The position numbers and the translations under genes were made by a program. Under the pieces are notes generated by a model, which saw only the letters and a list, made by a program, of their open reading frames with translations, searched no databases and was not told the DNA's origin. Below, piece after piece: positions 27,205 through 33,981 of a DNA stretch of 40,445 nucleotides. The stretch's first letter is position 1. The number at the start of each line of letters is the position of its first letter. The stretch spans positions 1 to 40,445 of the forward strand of contig JANXUU010000033.1 of the NCBI GenBank assembly GCA_025356055.1. Direction: 5' to 3'. The stretch comes from Sphingomonas sp. (GTDB taxonomy: Bacteria; Pseudomonadota; Alphaproteobacteria; Sphingomonadales; Sphingomonadaceae).

Positions 27205-28380
27205 CTAGCCGCCTTTGGGAGGGTTGGACAGCATCGTAGATGAAGCAGCGATGAAGGCGGGCGACACAGCGGTCCCGCCGCGGGTCAGATCGACCTCGAC
27301 CGGCCCAAGCGCGCGCCCGAGCGGATCGCCGTGCCGGACGACGCTGCCCTTGGCCAGAGCCGTGCCCGCGTTGACGATCAGCGAAATCCACCCGCCGCCG
27401 TGATCGATGATAACGACGCCGTCTGATCGCCGATAGGGGCCGGCGAATACGATGGTCCCGTCGGCCGGGACGACCAGCGCCGCCCCGCGACGGTTGGCGA
27501 AGCTCAGCCCGCGAGAACGTATGCCGTTGGCGTCGACCGTCCCCAGACCCGCTCGGACCGGTGCGTCGAGCGGCAACTGGTAGGCGATCGGGGGAAGTGC
27601 AGCGCCGCGTTCGCCCGGAATCGGTCGCTCCGGAACGGGATTGAGCATCGCCAGCTCGCGCGCTGCCGACATCGCACTTTGGCGACGCGCTGCTTCTCCA
27701 CCAAGTGCAGCCAGGACTTCGCCTCCGGCCAACGTCTCGTCGCCAGCGCCGAGCGCTTGACCGGCAAAGGCCGATTGCCGCGCCAGCGCGCGCTGTTCGA
27801 GTTCGGCAAATTTGGTGCGCTTGATGTCCAGCCCGGCCCGCTCCGTTGCCAGCCGGTCCCGCGCCGCCGCCGCCGCCACGGTCGCCCTCCGCGCCGCCTC
27901 CAGCTCGCCCGTCAGCGCGGCGGTCCGCGCGCGGATCGCGGGCATCGTCGCATCGAGCAGTGCCCGCACGCGCACGAACTCCTCGGTCGATCCGTCGGAT
28001 AGAGCCAGAAGCGGCGGCCGCCGACCCATCGTCACCAATCCCGCCAGCAGCCCCGCGATCGGCGCCTGTCGCTCACTCAGCCGTGCCTGTCTGACGCCGA
28101 GATCGGCCCTCGCGAAATTCAGTTCGACTTCCGCCGCGCCAATCCGCGCCTCGGCCCCGGCAATCGCCGCCGCCGCCGCGCGCTGCTCTCCCGCCAGCCG
28201 CCCGGCCTCGTTCCCGGCGTGCGACGCGGCCTCGTTGAGCCGCGCCTCCTCTGCCGCCGCCCGCGCCACCTCGGCTCGAGCCGAAACCAATGTCTGTTCA
28301 GGCGATGGCGACGAAGGTCCCACCGCGCCCAGCAACGGCGCGGCGACGATCATCACGGCAAAAGCGAGCAGGCGGCGCAT
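27205..28380 (-). CDS. EnvC-like murein hydrolase activator with degenerate LytM domain
   Basis: A 391-residue exported protein: signal peptide (LLAFAVMIVAAPLLGAVG), a long Ala/Arg/Glu coiled coil (about 30-245) and a C-terminal LytM/M23-like domain (DGTIVFAGPYRRSDGVVIIDH, then GGWISLIVNAG and VEVDLTRGGTAVSP). The zinc ligands of active M23 peptidases (the H-x-H element in particular) are not there, as in EnvC, which activates amidases rather than cutting peptidoglycan itself. ATG 28380 is preferred; ATG 28392 would overlap rlmH. Length and order fit the EnvC family. Confidence 0.83.
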   Translation of the reverse strand: MRRLLAFAVMIVAAPLLGAVGPSSPSPEQTLVSARAEVARAAAEEARLNEAASHAGNEAGRLAGEQRAAAAAIAGAEARIGAAEVELNFARADLGVRQARLSERQAPIAGLLAGLVTMGRRPPLLALSDGSTEEFVRVRALLDATMPAIRARTAALTGELEAARRATVAAAAARDRLATERAGLDIKRTKFAELEQRALARQSAFAGQALGAGDETLAGGEVLAALGGEAARRQSAMSAARELAMLNPVPERPIPGERGAALPPIAYQLPLDAPVRAGLGTVDANGIRSRGLSFANRRGAALVVPADGTIVFAGPYRRSDGVVIIDHGGGWISLIVNAGTALAKGSVVRHGDPLGRALGPVEVDLTRGGTAVSPAFIAASSTMLSNPPKGG

Positions 28381-28384
28381 TGCG

Positions 28385-28807
28385 CTACCCATCGCGATGA
28401 TAGGGGTGGTTCGCAAGGATCGATGTCGTTCGGAACAATTGCTCGGCAAGCATCGCGCGCACGAGCAAATGCGGCCAGGTCGCCGGCCCGAACGACAGCA
28501 GCAGGTCGGCCTCGGCGCGGCCCGCCTCGCCGTGCCCGTCCGCCGCCCCGATCAGGAAACGTGCCTCGCGCTTGCCCCCGTCACGCCAGCCCTCGAGCTT
28601 CTTCGCCAGCGCCATCGAGTTCATCGCCTCGCCACGCTCGTCGAGCGCAATGGTAACGCTGTTGGGCGAGGCGGGTAGAATCGTGCCGCCACGATCGGGA
28701 AGCTCGGTTACCTTCGTCGGCCAGGCAATGCGTTTTAGGTACCGCTCGACCAGTTCGGCCTCGCTCGACCGCCCGATCTTGCCCCGCGCGATGATGTGCA
28801 GCAGCAC
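28385..28807 (-). CDS. rlmH: 23S rRNA (pseudouridine-1915-N3)-methyltransferase RlmH
   Basis: RlmH is a SPOUT-fold enzyme that methylates pseudouridine 1915 of 23S rRNA in the 70S ribosome. The 140-residue protein has LDERGEAMNS, the SAM knot FLIGAADGHG and the C-terminal RTTSILANHPYHRDG ending typical of the family. The start is GTG 28807, directly joined to the stop of the upstream gene (TAGGTG, no spacer). It lies in the common nadD-rsfS-rlmH order, here interrupted by a beta-lactamase-like gene. Confidence 0.93.
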   Translation of the reverse strand: MLLHIIARGKIGRSSEAELVERYLKRIAWPTKVTELPDRGGTILPASPNSVTIALDERGEAMNSMALAKKLEGWRDGGKREARFLIGAADGHGEAGRAEADLLLSFGPATWPHLLVRAMLAEQLFRTTSILANHPYHRDG

Positions 28808-29842
28808 CTAGTGTGCCGTCGCAAAGGCGTCGTAGATCGCCCGCGAAGCGCGCGCGATGATCGCCGACCGATTGGCCCCGCCGCCGCGAGTGAACACGGC
28901 CACCGCGATGCGCCGCCCGCCGCCAAGCTCGATCAGTCCGATGTCATCGGTAATCGTCGAAAACGTGCCGGTCTTGTGCTCAACGATGGTGCCTGCGGAG
29001 AGCAACCCCTTGATCCGGTTGGCGCCGGTCAGGCAGCGCCCCATCGCCGCGATCAGCCAGTCGCGACTCGCCGGGCGCAACAGATCACCCTTGTCGAGCC
29101 GCGCGAGCAACTTCGTGAAGCCGTCGGGTGTCGCCGTGTCACGCTGATCCTTGTCGAAGGCGGCGACCGTTGCGAGATCGGCTCCGTCGTCATCGCTTTC
29201 GCCAGTCGAGCCGGGTGTCACCGGATCCCAGCGGCGCACCGCCTCAGCAGGGGTTTGCCCCGCGGTCACAGCAACCCCGCGCCGGTCGACCAGCAATTGC
29301 GCGATGCTGCGGTCGATACGGATTCCGCTCAAATGGTTGCGCTCCAGCCATTTCTCGACTGTCGCCGGGCCGCCGAGCCTGGCGAGGAGCACGTCGGTCG
29401 CAGTGTTGTCACTGCGCGTCAGCATCAGCTCGATGAGGTTGGCGGCGGACAGCGTGACGCCGGAGTGCGGCGCGAAAAAGACAATCCCGTCGGCGCGCAG
29501 CCGAAGTCGGTCATCGACCGCGATCATGTCGGACAGCTTGGCCCGCCCGGCATCGACCTCGGCAAGGTAGGTCGCGGCGATCGCCATCTTGACCGTGCTC
29601 GCCATCGGGAAAGGTCGGTCGCCATTGACGCTCACCCGCCGACCCGTCGCCACGTCGATCGCCGAAATCCCGACATCGCCCGCCGGCACCTTTGCAATTT
29701 CTTCGAGCCGGTGCTGGAGATTGGCGTCCCGCGCATCGGCCGCCTGGTCGGTCAAGTGAAGTGGCGCGACCGGCTGAAATACCGCCGCCGGGGCCGACTG
29801 CAGCGCCAGCGCGACAATCGCACCAAGCACCGCCGCTATCAC
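28808..29842 (-). CDS. Class A beta-lactamase-like serine hydrolase
   Basis: A 344-residue exported protein with signal peptide and a penicillin-binding fold: S82-T-V-K85 (nucleophile and general base Lys), S144-D-N146 and K290-T-G292 are in the order and spacing of class A beta-lactamases. The omega-loop segment RIDRSIAQLL (175-184) lacks the ExxLN motif that carries Glu166, needed for deacylation in true class A enzymes, and about 35 extra residues (193-232, Asp-rich) follow it. So it may be a penicillin-binding or slow serine hydrolase rather than a resistance enzyme. GTG 29842 abuts the rsfS stop; the stop abuts rlmH. Its place inside the nadD-rsfS-rlmH run is unusual. Confidence 0.75.
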   Translation of the reverse strand: MIAAVLGAIVALALQSAPAAVFQPVAPLHLTDQAADARDANLQHRLEEIAKVPAGDVGISAIDVATGRRVSVNGDRPFPMASTVKMAIAATYLAEVDAGRAKLSDMIAVDDRLRLRADGIVFFAPHSGVTLSAANLIELMLTRSDNTATDVLLARLGGPATVEKWLERNHLSGIRIDRSIAQLLVDRRGVAVTAGQTPAEAVRRWDPVTPGSTGESDDDGADLATVAAFDKDQRDTATPDGFTKLLARLDKGDLLRPASRDWLIAAMGRCLTGANRIKGLLSAGTIVEHKTGTFSTITDDIGLIELGGGRRIAVAVFTRGGGANRSAIIARASRAIYDAFATAH

Positions 29843-30253
29843 CTAGGCCGCGCCGAGCTTGGCGTCCTTCTCGTCGCCAAACGCCCACATCCGCTCGAGA
29901 TTGTAGAAGCTGCGCACTTCGGGGCGGAACAGATGGACGATGACGTCGTCAGCGTCGATCAGCACCCAGTCGGCGACGGGCAGCCCTTCGATTCGAACGA
30001 TCTTGCCGAACTCTTCCTTGATTTTCGCCGCAAGCTTGGTCGCCATCGACGCCACTTGGCGCGACGAGCGGCCGCTGGCGATGACCATGTGATCGGCGAT
30101 GGCGGACTTGCCCGCGAGCGGGATCGACAGCGCTTCGACCGCCTGATCGTCGTCGAGGCTTTTCATGATCAGTGCGTGCAGCGCATCGACGTCAACGGGG
30201 TCCTTGGCGACCTTGGACGAGATCGCGGCAGTCGCGGGAAGGGGGTCGGTCAA
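29843..30253 (-). CDS. rsfS: Ribosomal silencing factor RsfS
   Basis: RsfS binds ribosomal protein L14 and blocks joining of the subunits when nutrients are short. The 136-residue protein has the family core HMVIASGRSSRQVASMATKL and the C-terminal DWVLIDADDVIVHLFRPEVR followed by FYNLERMW. The start appears to be TTG 30253, which overlaps the nadD stop (TTGA, four bases); there is no ATG before residue 30, which is inside the fold. Coupled translation with nadD is likely. Confidence 0.92.
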   Translation of the reverse strand: MTDPLPATAAISSKVAKDPVDVDALHALIMKSLDDDQAVEALSIPLAGKSAIADHMVIASGRSSRQVASMATKLAAKIKEEFGKIVRIEGLPVADWVLIDADDVIVHLFRPEVRSFYNLERMWAFGDEKDAKLGAA

Positions 30254-30873
30254 ATAAGCTCCTGTGGGGCACGACGCGACGCCGGTTGAGCAAAGCGCAG
30301 GTGCCAGTCGGGGTCGAGCGCGCGAAGGCGGGTTGCGGAGGTCGGGTCGGGGGGCAGGCGAAGCAGGCTAATCGCCGGTGCGCTCCAATTCGTCCAACTC
30401 CGTGCCGTGGCGGCGGGGTGGACGAACCGCCGCAGCCAGCCCATCGCGCGAGCCGCGCGGGCGTCACCCTCATACCCCGGGCGCGACAGCACCGCAATCG
30501 GGATGGTGCCCGCCAGCCTGCGCCATGATTTCCACTGATGAAATTGGGCCACAGTGTCGGCCCCCATCAGCCAGATGAAGCGGTCGGCGGGATAGCGGCG
30601 CACGATCGCCGTGACCGTGTCGACCGTGAACCGAGTGCCCAGCCGCACCTCGATATTGCTCACCCTGATCCGCGTTCCACGCGCCATCGCCCGCGCCGTC
30701 GCTAGGCGGGCAGGGTAGGGGGCCATGCCTTTCGCCGCCTTCAACGGATTGCCCGGCGATACCAGCCACCACAACTCGTCAAGCCCGAGCGCTTGCATCG
30801 CGGCCAGGCTAATCCGCCGATGCCCGCGATGCGCCGGATTGAAGCTCCCGCCGAGAAGGCCGATGCGTTTCAA
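30250..30873 (-). CDS. nadD: Nicotinate-nucleotide adenylyltransferase
   Basis: NadD joins ATP and nicotinate mononucleotide to give deamido-NAD in NAD synthesis. The protein has the nucleotidyltransferase loop GGSFNPAHRGH right at the N-terminus, LWWLVSPGNPLK, and FIWLMGADTVAQFHQWKSW. TTG 30873 (MKRIGLLGG...) gives 207 residues and overlaps the toxin stop (TTGA); TTG 30897 would add eight residues and overlap the toxin more. No ATG fits, so expression is probably modest and coupled to the toxin gene. The C-terminal SATRLRAL segment resembles the usual SSTxIR motif but reads SATRLR. Confidence 0.9.
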   Translation of the reverse strand: MKRIGLLGGSFNPAHRGHRRISLAAMQALGLDELWWLVSPGNPLKAAKGMAPYPARLATARAMARGTRIRVSNIEVRLGTRFTVDTVTAIVRRYPADRFIWLMGADTVAQFHQWKSWRRLAGTIPIAVLSRPGYEGDARAARAMGWLRRFVHPAATARSWTNWSAPAISLLRLPPDPTSATRLRALDPDWHLRFAQPASRRAPQELI

Positions 30874-31163
30874 GGTGCTTCGTCCGCGCTCTGCCAATCT
30901 TCTCGATCGTGGCGGATGCGCAGGATAAAGACCCTGTCTTCCTCGACTCGATAAAGCACTGCGTAGGGTGAGCGAGCAATCTTCTTGCGCCGGACCAGCT
31001 CAGTCGCGACGGGGGCCATCAGCGGGAAGTCCTGAAGTCGAGCCATCGCTCCCCTGATTTTCTTCAGCTGGTCGATAGAAATCGTTGGGGATGCGTTGGC
31101 CTGGAGCCAGTCGCGGATCCGGTCGATGTCGAGATCGGCCTGGCGCGAGACGACCAGCCTCAG
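30870..31163 (-). CDS. ParE/RelE-type toxin (short ORF with a rare start)
   Basis: The frame encodes about 97 residues beginning LRLVVSRQADLDIDRIRDWL and ending ARSPYAVLYRVEEDRVFI then LRIRHDREDW, the typical RelE/ParE fold ending with its conserved YRV..D...ILRI.H.R.DW pattern. ParE toxins act on gyrase and RelE toxins cut mRNA; the subtype cannot be settled. No ATG, GTG or TTG is in frame before the conserved start; CTG 31163 overlaps the antitoxin TGA (CTGA) and is the likely start. It has no frameshift or stop, so it looks intact. It ends inside the nadD start codon. Confidence 0.72.
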   Translation of the reverse strand: MRLVVSRQADLDIDRIRDWLQANASPTISIDQLKKIRGAMARLQDFPLMAPVATELVRRKKIARSPYAVLYRVEEDRVFILRIRHDREDWQSADEAP

Positions 31164-31417
31164 GGGATTTTGCTTTCAAGTTCTGCAATCCAGCGATCGA
31201 GTTTGGCCAGCACGACATCGCCATCGATCAACGGGTTATTTGCTGCTGAAACGATCCCTTCTTGGATGAATGCCTGCAGCTCAGCTTCGGCCTCCGCCGC
31301 GCGCTTGATGGCCTTCGCCGCAAACCACGAGCGGCTGCGTCCTTGTGCCTTCGAAACGCGATCGACGAGCGCGAGGGTCTCGGGATCGAGTCGGGTGGTG
31401 ATTACGGAAGAGGCCAT
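31160..31417 (-). CDS. Ribbon-helix-helix antitoxin
   Basis: An 85-residue protein starting MASSVITTRLDPETLALVDRV, an RHH DNA-binding strand and helix (SVITTRLD, then SRSWFAAKAI), followed by an acidic helical tail that would wrap the toxin. This is the ParD/RelB-like partner of the downstream toxin, upstream of it and overlapping by four bases as is normal for such pairs. GTG 31423 is in frame but falls in the putative -10 region, so ATG 31417 is preferred. The dimer probably binds the palindrome at 31433-31444 and represses its own operon. Confidence 0.75.
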   Translation of the reverse strand: MASSVITTRLDPETLALVDRVSKAQGRSRSWFAAKAIKRAAEAEAELQAFIQEGIVSAANNPLIDGDVVLAKLDRWIAELESKIP

Positions 31418-31423
31418 GCCCAC

Positions 31424-31452
31424 TATGTATCACTTGTATACAAGCGACTCAA
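31424..31452 (-). promoter_or_regulatory. Promoter with palindromic operator for the toxin-antitoxin operon
   Basis: Towards the antitoxin gene the order is TTGAGT (31452-31447) as -35, a 17-base spacer, and TACATA (31429-31424) as -10. Inside the spacer lies the perfect 12-base palindrome CTTGTATACAAG (31433-31444), the right place for an RHH antitoxin to block RNA polymerase. Transcription would begin at or next to ATG 31417, giving a leaderless message. Boxes are seen directly; use is inferred. Confidence 0.55.
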
Positions 31453-31465
31453 CGGGCGAGCAGCA

Positions 31466-33037
31466 TCACTCCCACTCGATCGTCCCCGGCGGCTTCGAGG
31501 TGTAATCATAAACCACGCGGTTGATCCCCGCGACCTCGTTGACGATCCGCGTCGCGACACGCGACAGGAACGCCGATTCGAATGGATAGACGTCGGCCGT
31601 CATTCCATCGACGCTGGTAACTGCCCGCAGCCCGCAGACATTGTCATAGGTCCGCGCGTCGCCCATCACCCCGACCGTGCGCACCGGCAGCAGCACTGCG
31701 AACGCCTGCCAGATCGCGTCGTAAAGCCCGGCATTGCGGATTTCTTCGAGGTAGATGGTGTCGGCCTTGCGCAGGATGTCACACCGCTCCTTGGTCACTT
31801 TGCCCGGAATGCGAATGGCGAGGCCGGGCCCCGGAAACGGATGGCGCGCGACGAACGCCTCGGGCAGCCCCAATTCGCGCCCCAGCACCCGCACCTCGTC
31901 CTTGAACAACTCGCGCAGCGGCTCGACCAGCGTCATCTTCATCGTCTCGGGCAGCCCCCCGACGTTGTGATGGCTCTTGATCGTCACCGACGGCCCCCCG
32001 GTGAAGCTGACGCTCTCGATCACGTCGGGGTAGAGCGTTCCCTGCGCGAGGAAATCCGCCCCGCCGATTTTTCTCGCTTCCTCGTCGAACACGTCGATGA
32101 AGGTTGCGCCGATGAATTTGCGCTTGGCCTCGGGGTCGGTGACCCCCGCCAGCCCCGACAGGAACAGCTCCTCGACATCGACATGGACCAGCGGGATGTT
32201 GAACGATCCGCGGAACAGCCCGACGACCTGCTCGGCCTCACCGGCGCGCATCAATCCATGGTCGACGAACACGCATGTCAACTGATCCCCGATCGCCTCG
32301 TGGATCAGCACCGCCGCAACCGCCGAATCGACCCCGCCCGACAGTCCGCAGATGACCTTGCCCGTCCCGACCTGCGCGCGGATTTCGGCGATCTTGGCGT
32401 CGCGATAGGCCGCCATCGTCCACTCGCCCGAACAGCCGCAGATATGCCGCGCGAAATTGGCCAGCAGCTTGCCGCCGTCGGGAGTGTGTACCACCTCGGG
32501 GTGGAACATCATCGAATAGAAGCGCCGCGCCTCGTCGGTCGCGATCGCATAAGGCGCACCTTCGGACCTTGCCACGATCGCGAAGCCTTGCGGAAGCTGC
32601 TCGACCCGGTCACCGTGGCTCATCCACACCTGATGCGTCTCGCCGAGCGACCACAGCCCGTCGAACAGCGCCGAATCGCCAACCACCTCGATGTAGGCGC
32701 GCCCGAACTCCTTGCTGTCCGACGTCGCGACGACCCCGCCAAGCTGATGCGCCATGGTCTGCTGGCCATAGCAGATCGCGAGTATGGGGAGCCCCTGATC
32801 GAAGAAATGCTGCGGCGCGCGCGGGCTGTCCGCCCACATCACCGACGACGGCCCGCCCGACAGGATAATGCCGCGTGGCCGCAGCCGCTCAAACGCCTCG
32901 TTCGCCGCGTTGAACGGGGCGATCTCGCAATAAACCCCCGCCTCGCGCACCCGCCGCGCGATCAGCTGGGTCACCTGGCTGCCGAAATCGACGATCAGAA
33001 TCGTGTCGCCAAAAACTTCGGACGGCTTGGTCGTCAT
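31466..33037 (-). CDS. guaA: GMP synthase (glutamine-hydrolysing)
   Basis: GuaA converts XMP to GMP using glutamine and ATP. The 523-residue protein has a class I glutamine amidotransferase domain (1-200) with the nucleophile C89 in LAICYGQQ and the His/Glu pair in MFHPEVVHT, then the ATP-pyrophosphatase domain with [12 protein letters not shown], and the C-terminal dimerisation domain ending [20 protein letters not shown] 33037 follows GGAG. A 600-residue open frame on the other strand is only a shadow. A terminator-like hairpin lies 17 bases before the start. Confidence 0.96.
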   Translation of the reverse strand: MTTKPSEVFGDTILIVDFGSQVTQLIARRVREAGVYCEIAPFNAANEAFERLRPRGIILSGGPSSVMWADSPRAPQHFFDQGLPILAICYGQQTMAHQLGGVVATSDSKEFGRAYIEVVGDSALFDGLWSLGETHQVWMSHGDRVEQLPQGFAIVARSEGAPYAIATDEARRFYSMMFHPEVVHTPDGGKLLANFARHICGCSGEWTMAAYRDAKIAEIRAQVGTGKVICGLSGGVDSAVAAVLIHEAIGDQLTCVFVDHGLMRAGEAEQVVGLFRGSFNIPLVHVDVEELFLSGLAGVTDPEAKRKFIGATFIDVFDEEARKIGGADFLAQGTLYPDVIESVSFTGGPSVTIKSHHNVGGLPETMKMTLVEPLRELFKDEVRVLGRELGLPEAFVARHPFPGPGLAIRIPGKVTKERCDILRKADTIYLEEIRNAGLYDAIWQAFAVLLPVRTVGVMGDARTYDNVCGLRAVTSVDGMTADVYPFESAFLSRVATRIVNEVAGINRVVYDYTSKPPGTIEWE

Positions 33038-33053
33038 GGTGGCTCCGGCGCGC

Positions 33054-33090
33054 AAAAAGAATGCGCGCGACCCCTAAGAGCCGCGCGCAT
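33054..33090 (-). terminator. Hairpin with T tract between the Gly/Tyr-repeat gene and guaA
   Basis: ATGCGCGCG (33061-33069) and CGCGCGCAT (33082-33090) form a perfect nine-pair stem; read on the minus strand it is followed by TCTTTTTG. It is placed to end the transcript of the gene at 33115-33780, but it ends only 17 bases before the guaA ATG, leaving no room for a guaA promoter downstream of it. Confidence 0.75.
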
Positions 33091-33114
33091 CCCTGTCCAC
33101 AAAATGGCCGCGCC

Positions 33115-33780
33115 TTAGTAGCCGCGGTAGCCGTTGTTATAGCCGTAGTTGCCGCGGTTGCGGTCGATCTGGAGGTCGATCACGCGGCCCGAATAGTCCA
33201 CCTTGCAGGTAAAGCTCAGGCTCGGCGCGCCATAACCGCTGCTGTTATAGCCATTCCCGCCATAACCTCCGCCATAACCGCCGCCGTAGCCGCCGTTATA
33301 ACCACCACCATATCCGCTCATGGTCGAGATCACGCCATGAACGCGAAGCGCGCCATTGTTGCGCGCCTCAATGTTGGTGATCCCCGACACGCGGCCGCCC
33401 TGACCATAGCTTTGATTGCCGTAGCCACTGCCATAGCCGCCGCCGTAGCCGCCACCATAGCCGCCGCCGTAACTGCCGCCACCATTCAGGCGAGCCTCGA
33501 CTGCGCCGGAACACTGGTTGACCGCAACGTTCGCCTGAATGTTCTGGCCGCGATACCCGTACGACTGGCCATAGCCGTAATTGCCATACTGGTAGCCGCC
33601 ATACTGGGTTGCAGAAATAACGCTGTTAATAATCTGGCCAACGGCGTTGCCCGGATTATTATTCTGATAGCCGTAATTATTGCCATAGCCCGGGTAATAT
33701 TGCGCTGCTGCAGGGCTTGCCGCGCTAATCACCGCGGCGAGACCGGCCGTTCCGGCCAGGATTTTCTTGAAAGCCGACAT
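33115..33780 (-). CDS. Secreted Gly/Tyr-repeat protein of unknown function
   Basis: A 221-residue protein with a signal peptide (ILAGTAGLAAVISAASPAAA). The mature chain has Tyr/Gly/Asn-rich stretches (28-80) and two blocks of GGGY-type repeats (101-128 and 156-185). Between and after them are ordered parts: NVAVNQCSGAVEARLN, VSGITNIEARNNGALRVHG and SFTCKVDYSGRVIDLQIDRN, each with beta-strand character, and two Cys (90, 192) that could pair. ATG 33780 has GGAG ten bases upstream. The coding strand is set by the signal peptide, the binding site and the terminator after it; the opposite-strand frame is its shadow. Possibly an envelope or surface protein; role not known. Confidence 0.7.
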   Translation of the reverse strand: MSAFKKILAGTAGLAAVISAASPAAAQYYPGYGNNYGYQNNNPGNAVGQIINSVISATQYGGYQYGNYGYGQSYGYRGQNIQANVAVNQCSGAVEARLNGGGSYGGGYGGGYGGGYGSGYGNQSYGQGGRVSGITNIEARNNGALRVHGVISTMSGYGGGYNGGYGGGYGGGYGGNGYNSSGYGAPSLSFTCKVDYSGRVIDLQIDRNRGNYGYNNGYRGY

Positions 33781-33981
33781 AGGAGTCACTCCTTGGTTTG
33801 ATTTCCGAATACGCTCGGGTGCATCAACGCAGATAGCGATGATCGGCTGCATGGCGGCTGAAGCGCGCGTTGCCCGCCGTTCACAATGTTTAGCGAAATT
33901 ATGATTTAACGACGCTGCGTCACGCTTGCATCCGGCGCGTCTTTCCCGTGCAACTGCGCGCGCGGCTGCTAAGGACGAGCC

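Noticed and set aside
28796-30289. 497-codon plus-strand frame opposite the beta-lactamase-like gene and rsfS
   Set aside because: Antisense of two recognised genes; no ribosome binding site or domain.
31262-33118. 618-codon open frame opposite guaA
   Set aside because: It is rich in Arg/His/Asp without any domain and mirrors the guaA codons; guaA is certain. A G+C-rich shadow.
33061-33801. 246-codon plus-strand frame opposite the Gly/Tyr-repeat gene, rich in Ala/Ile/Val
   Set aside because: The hydrophobic look is the mirror of GGY codons; signal peptide, binding site and terminator favour the minus strand.
33911-33921. Palindrome GACGC-T-GCGTC between the Gly/Tyr gene and cysNC
   Set aside because: Short and GC rich; frequent by chance in this genome, and no promoter box fits around it.
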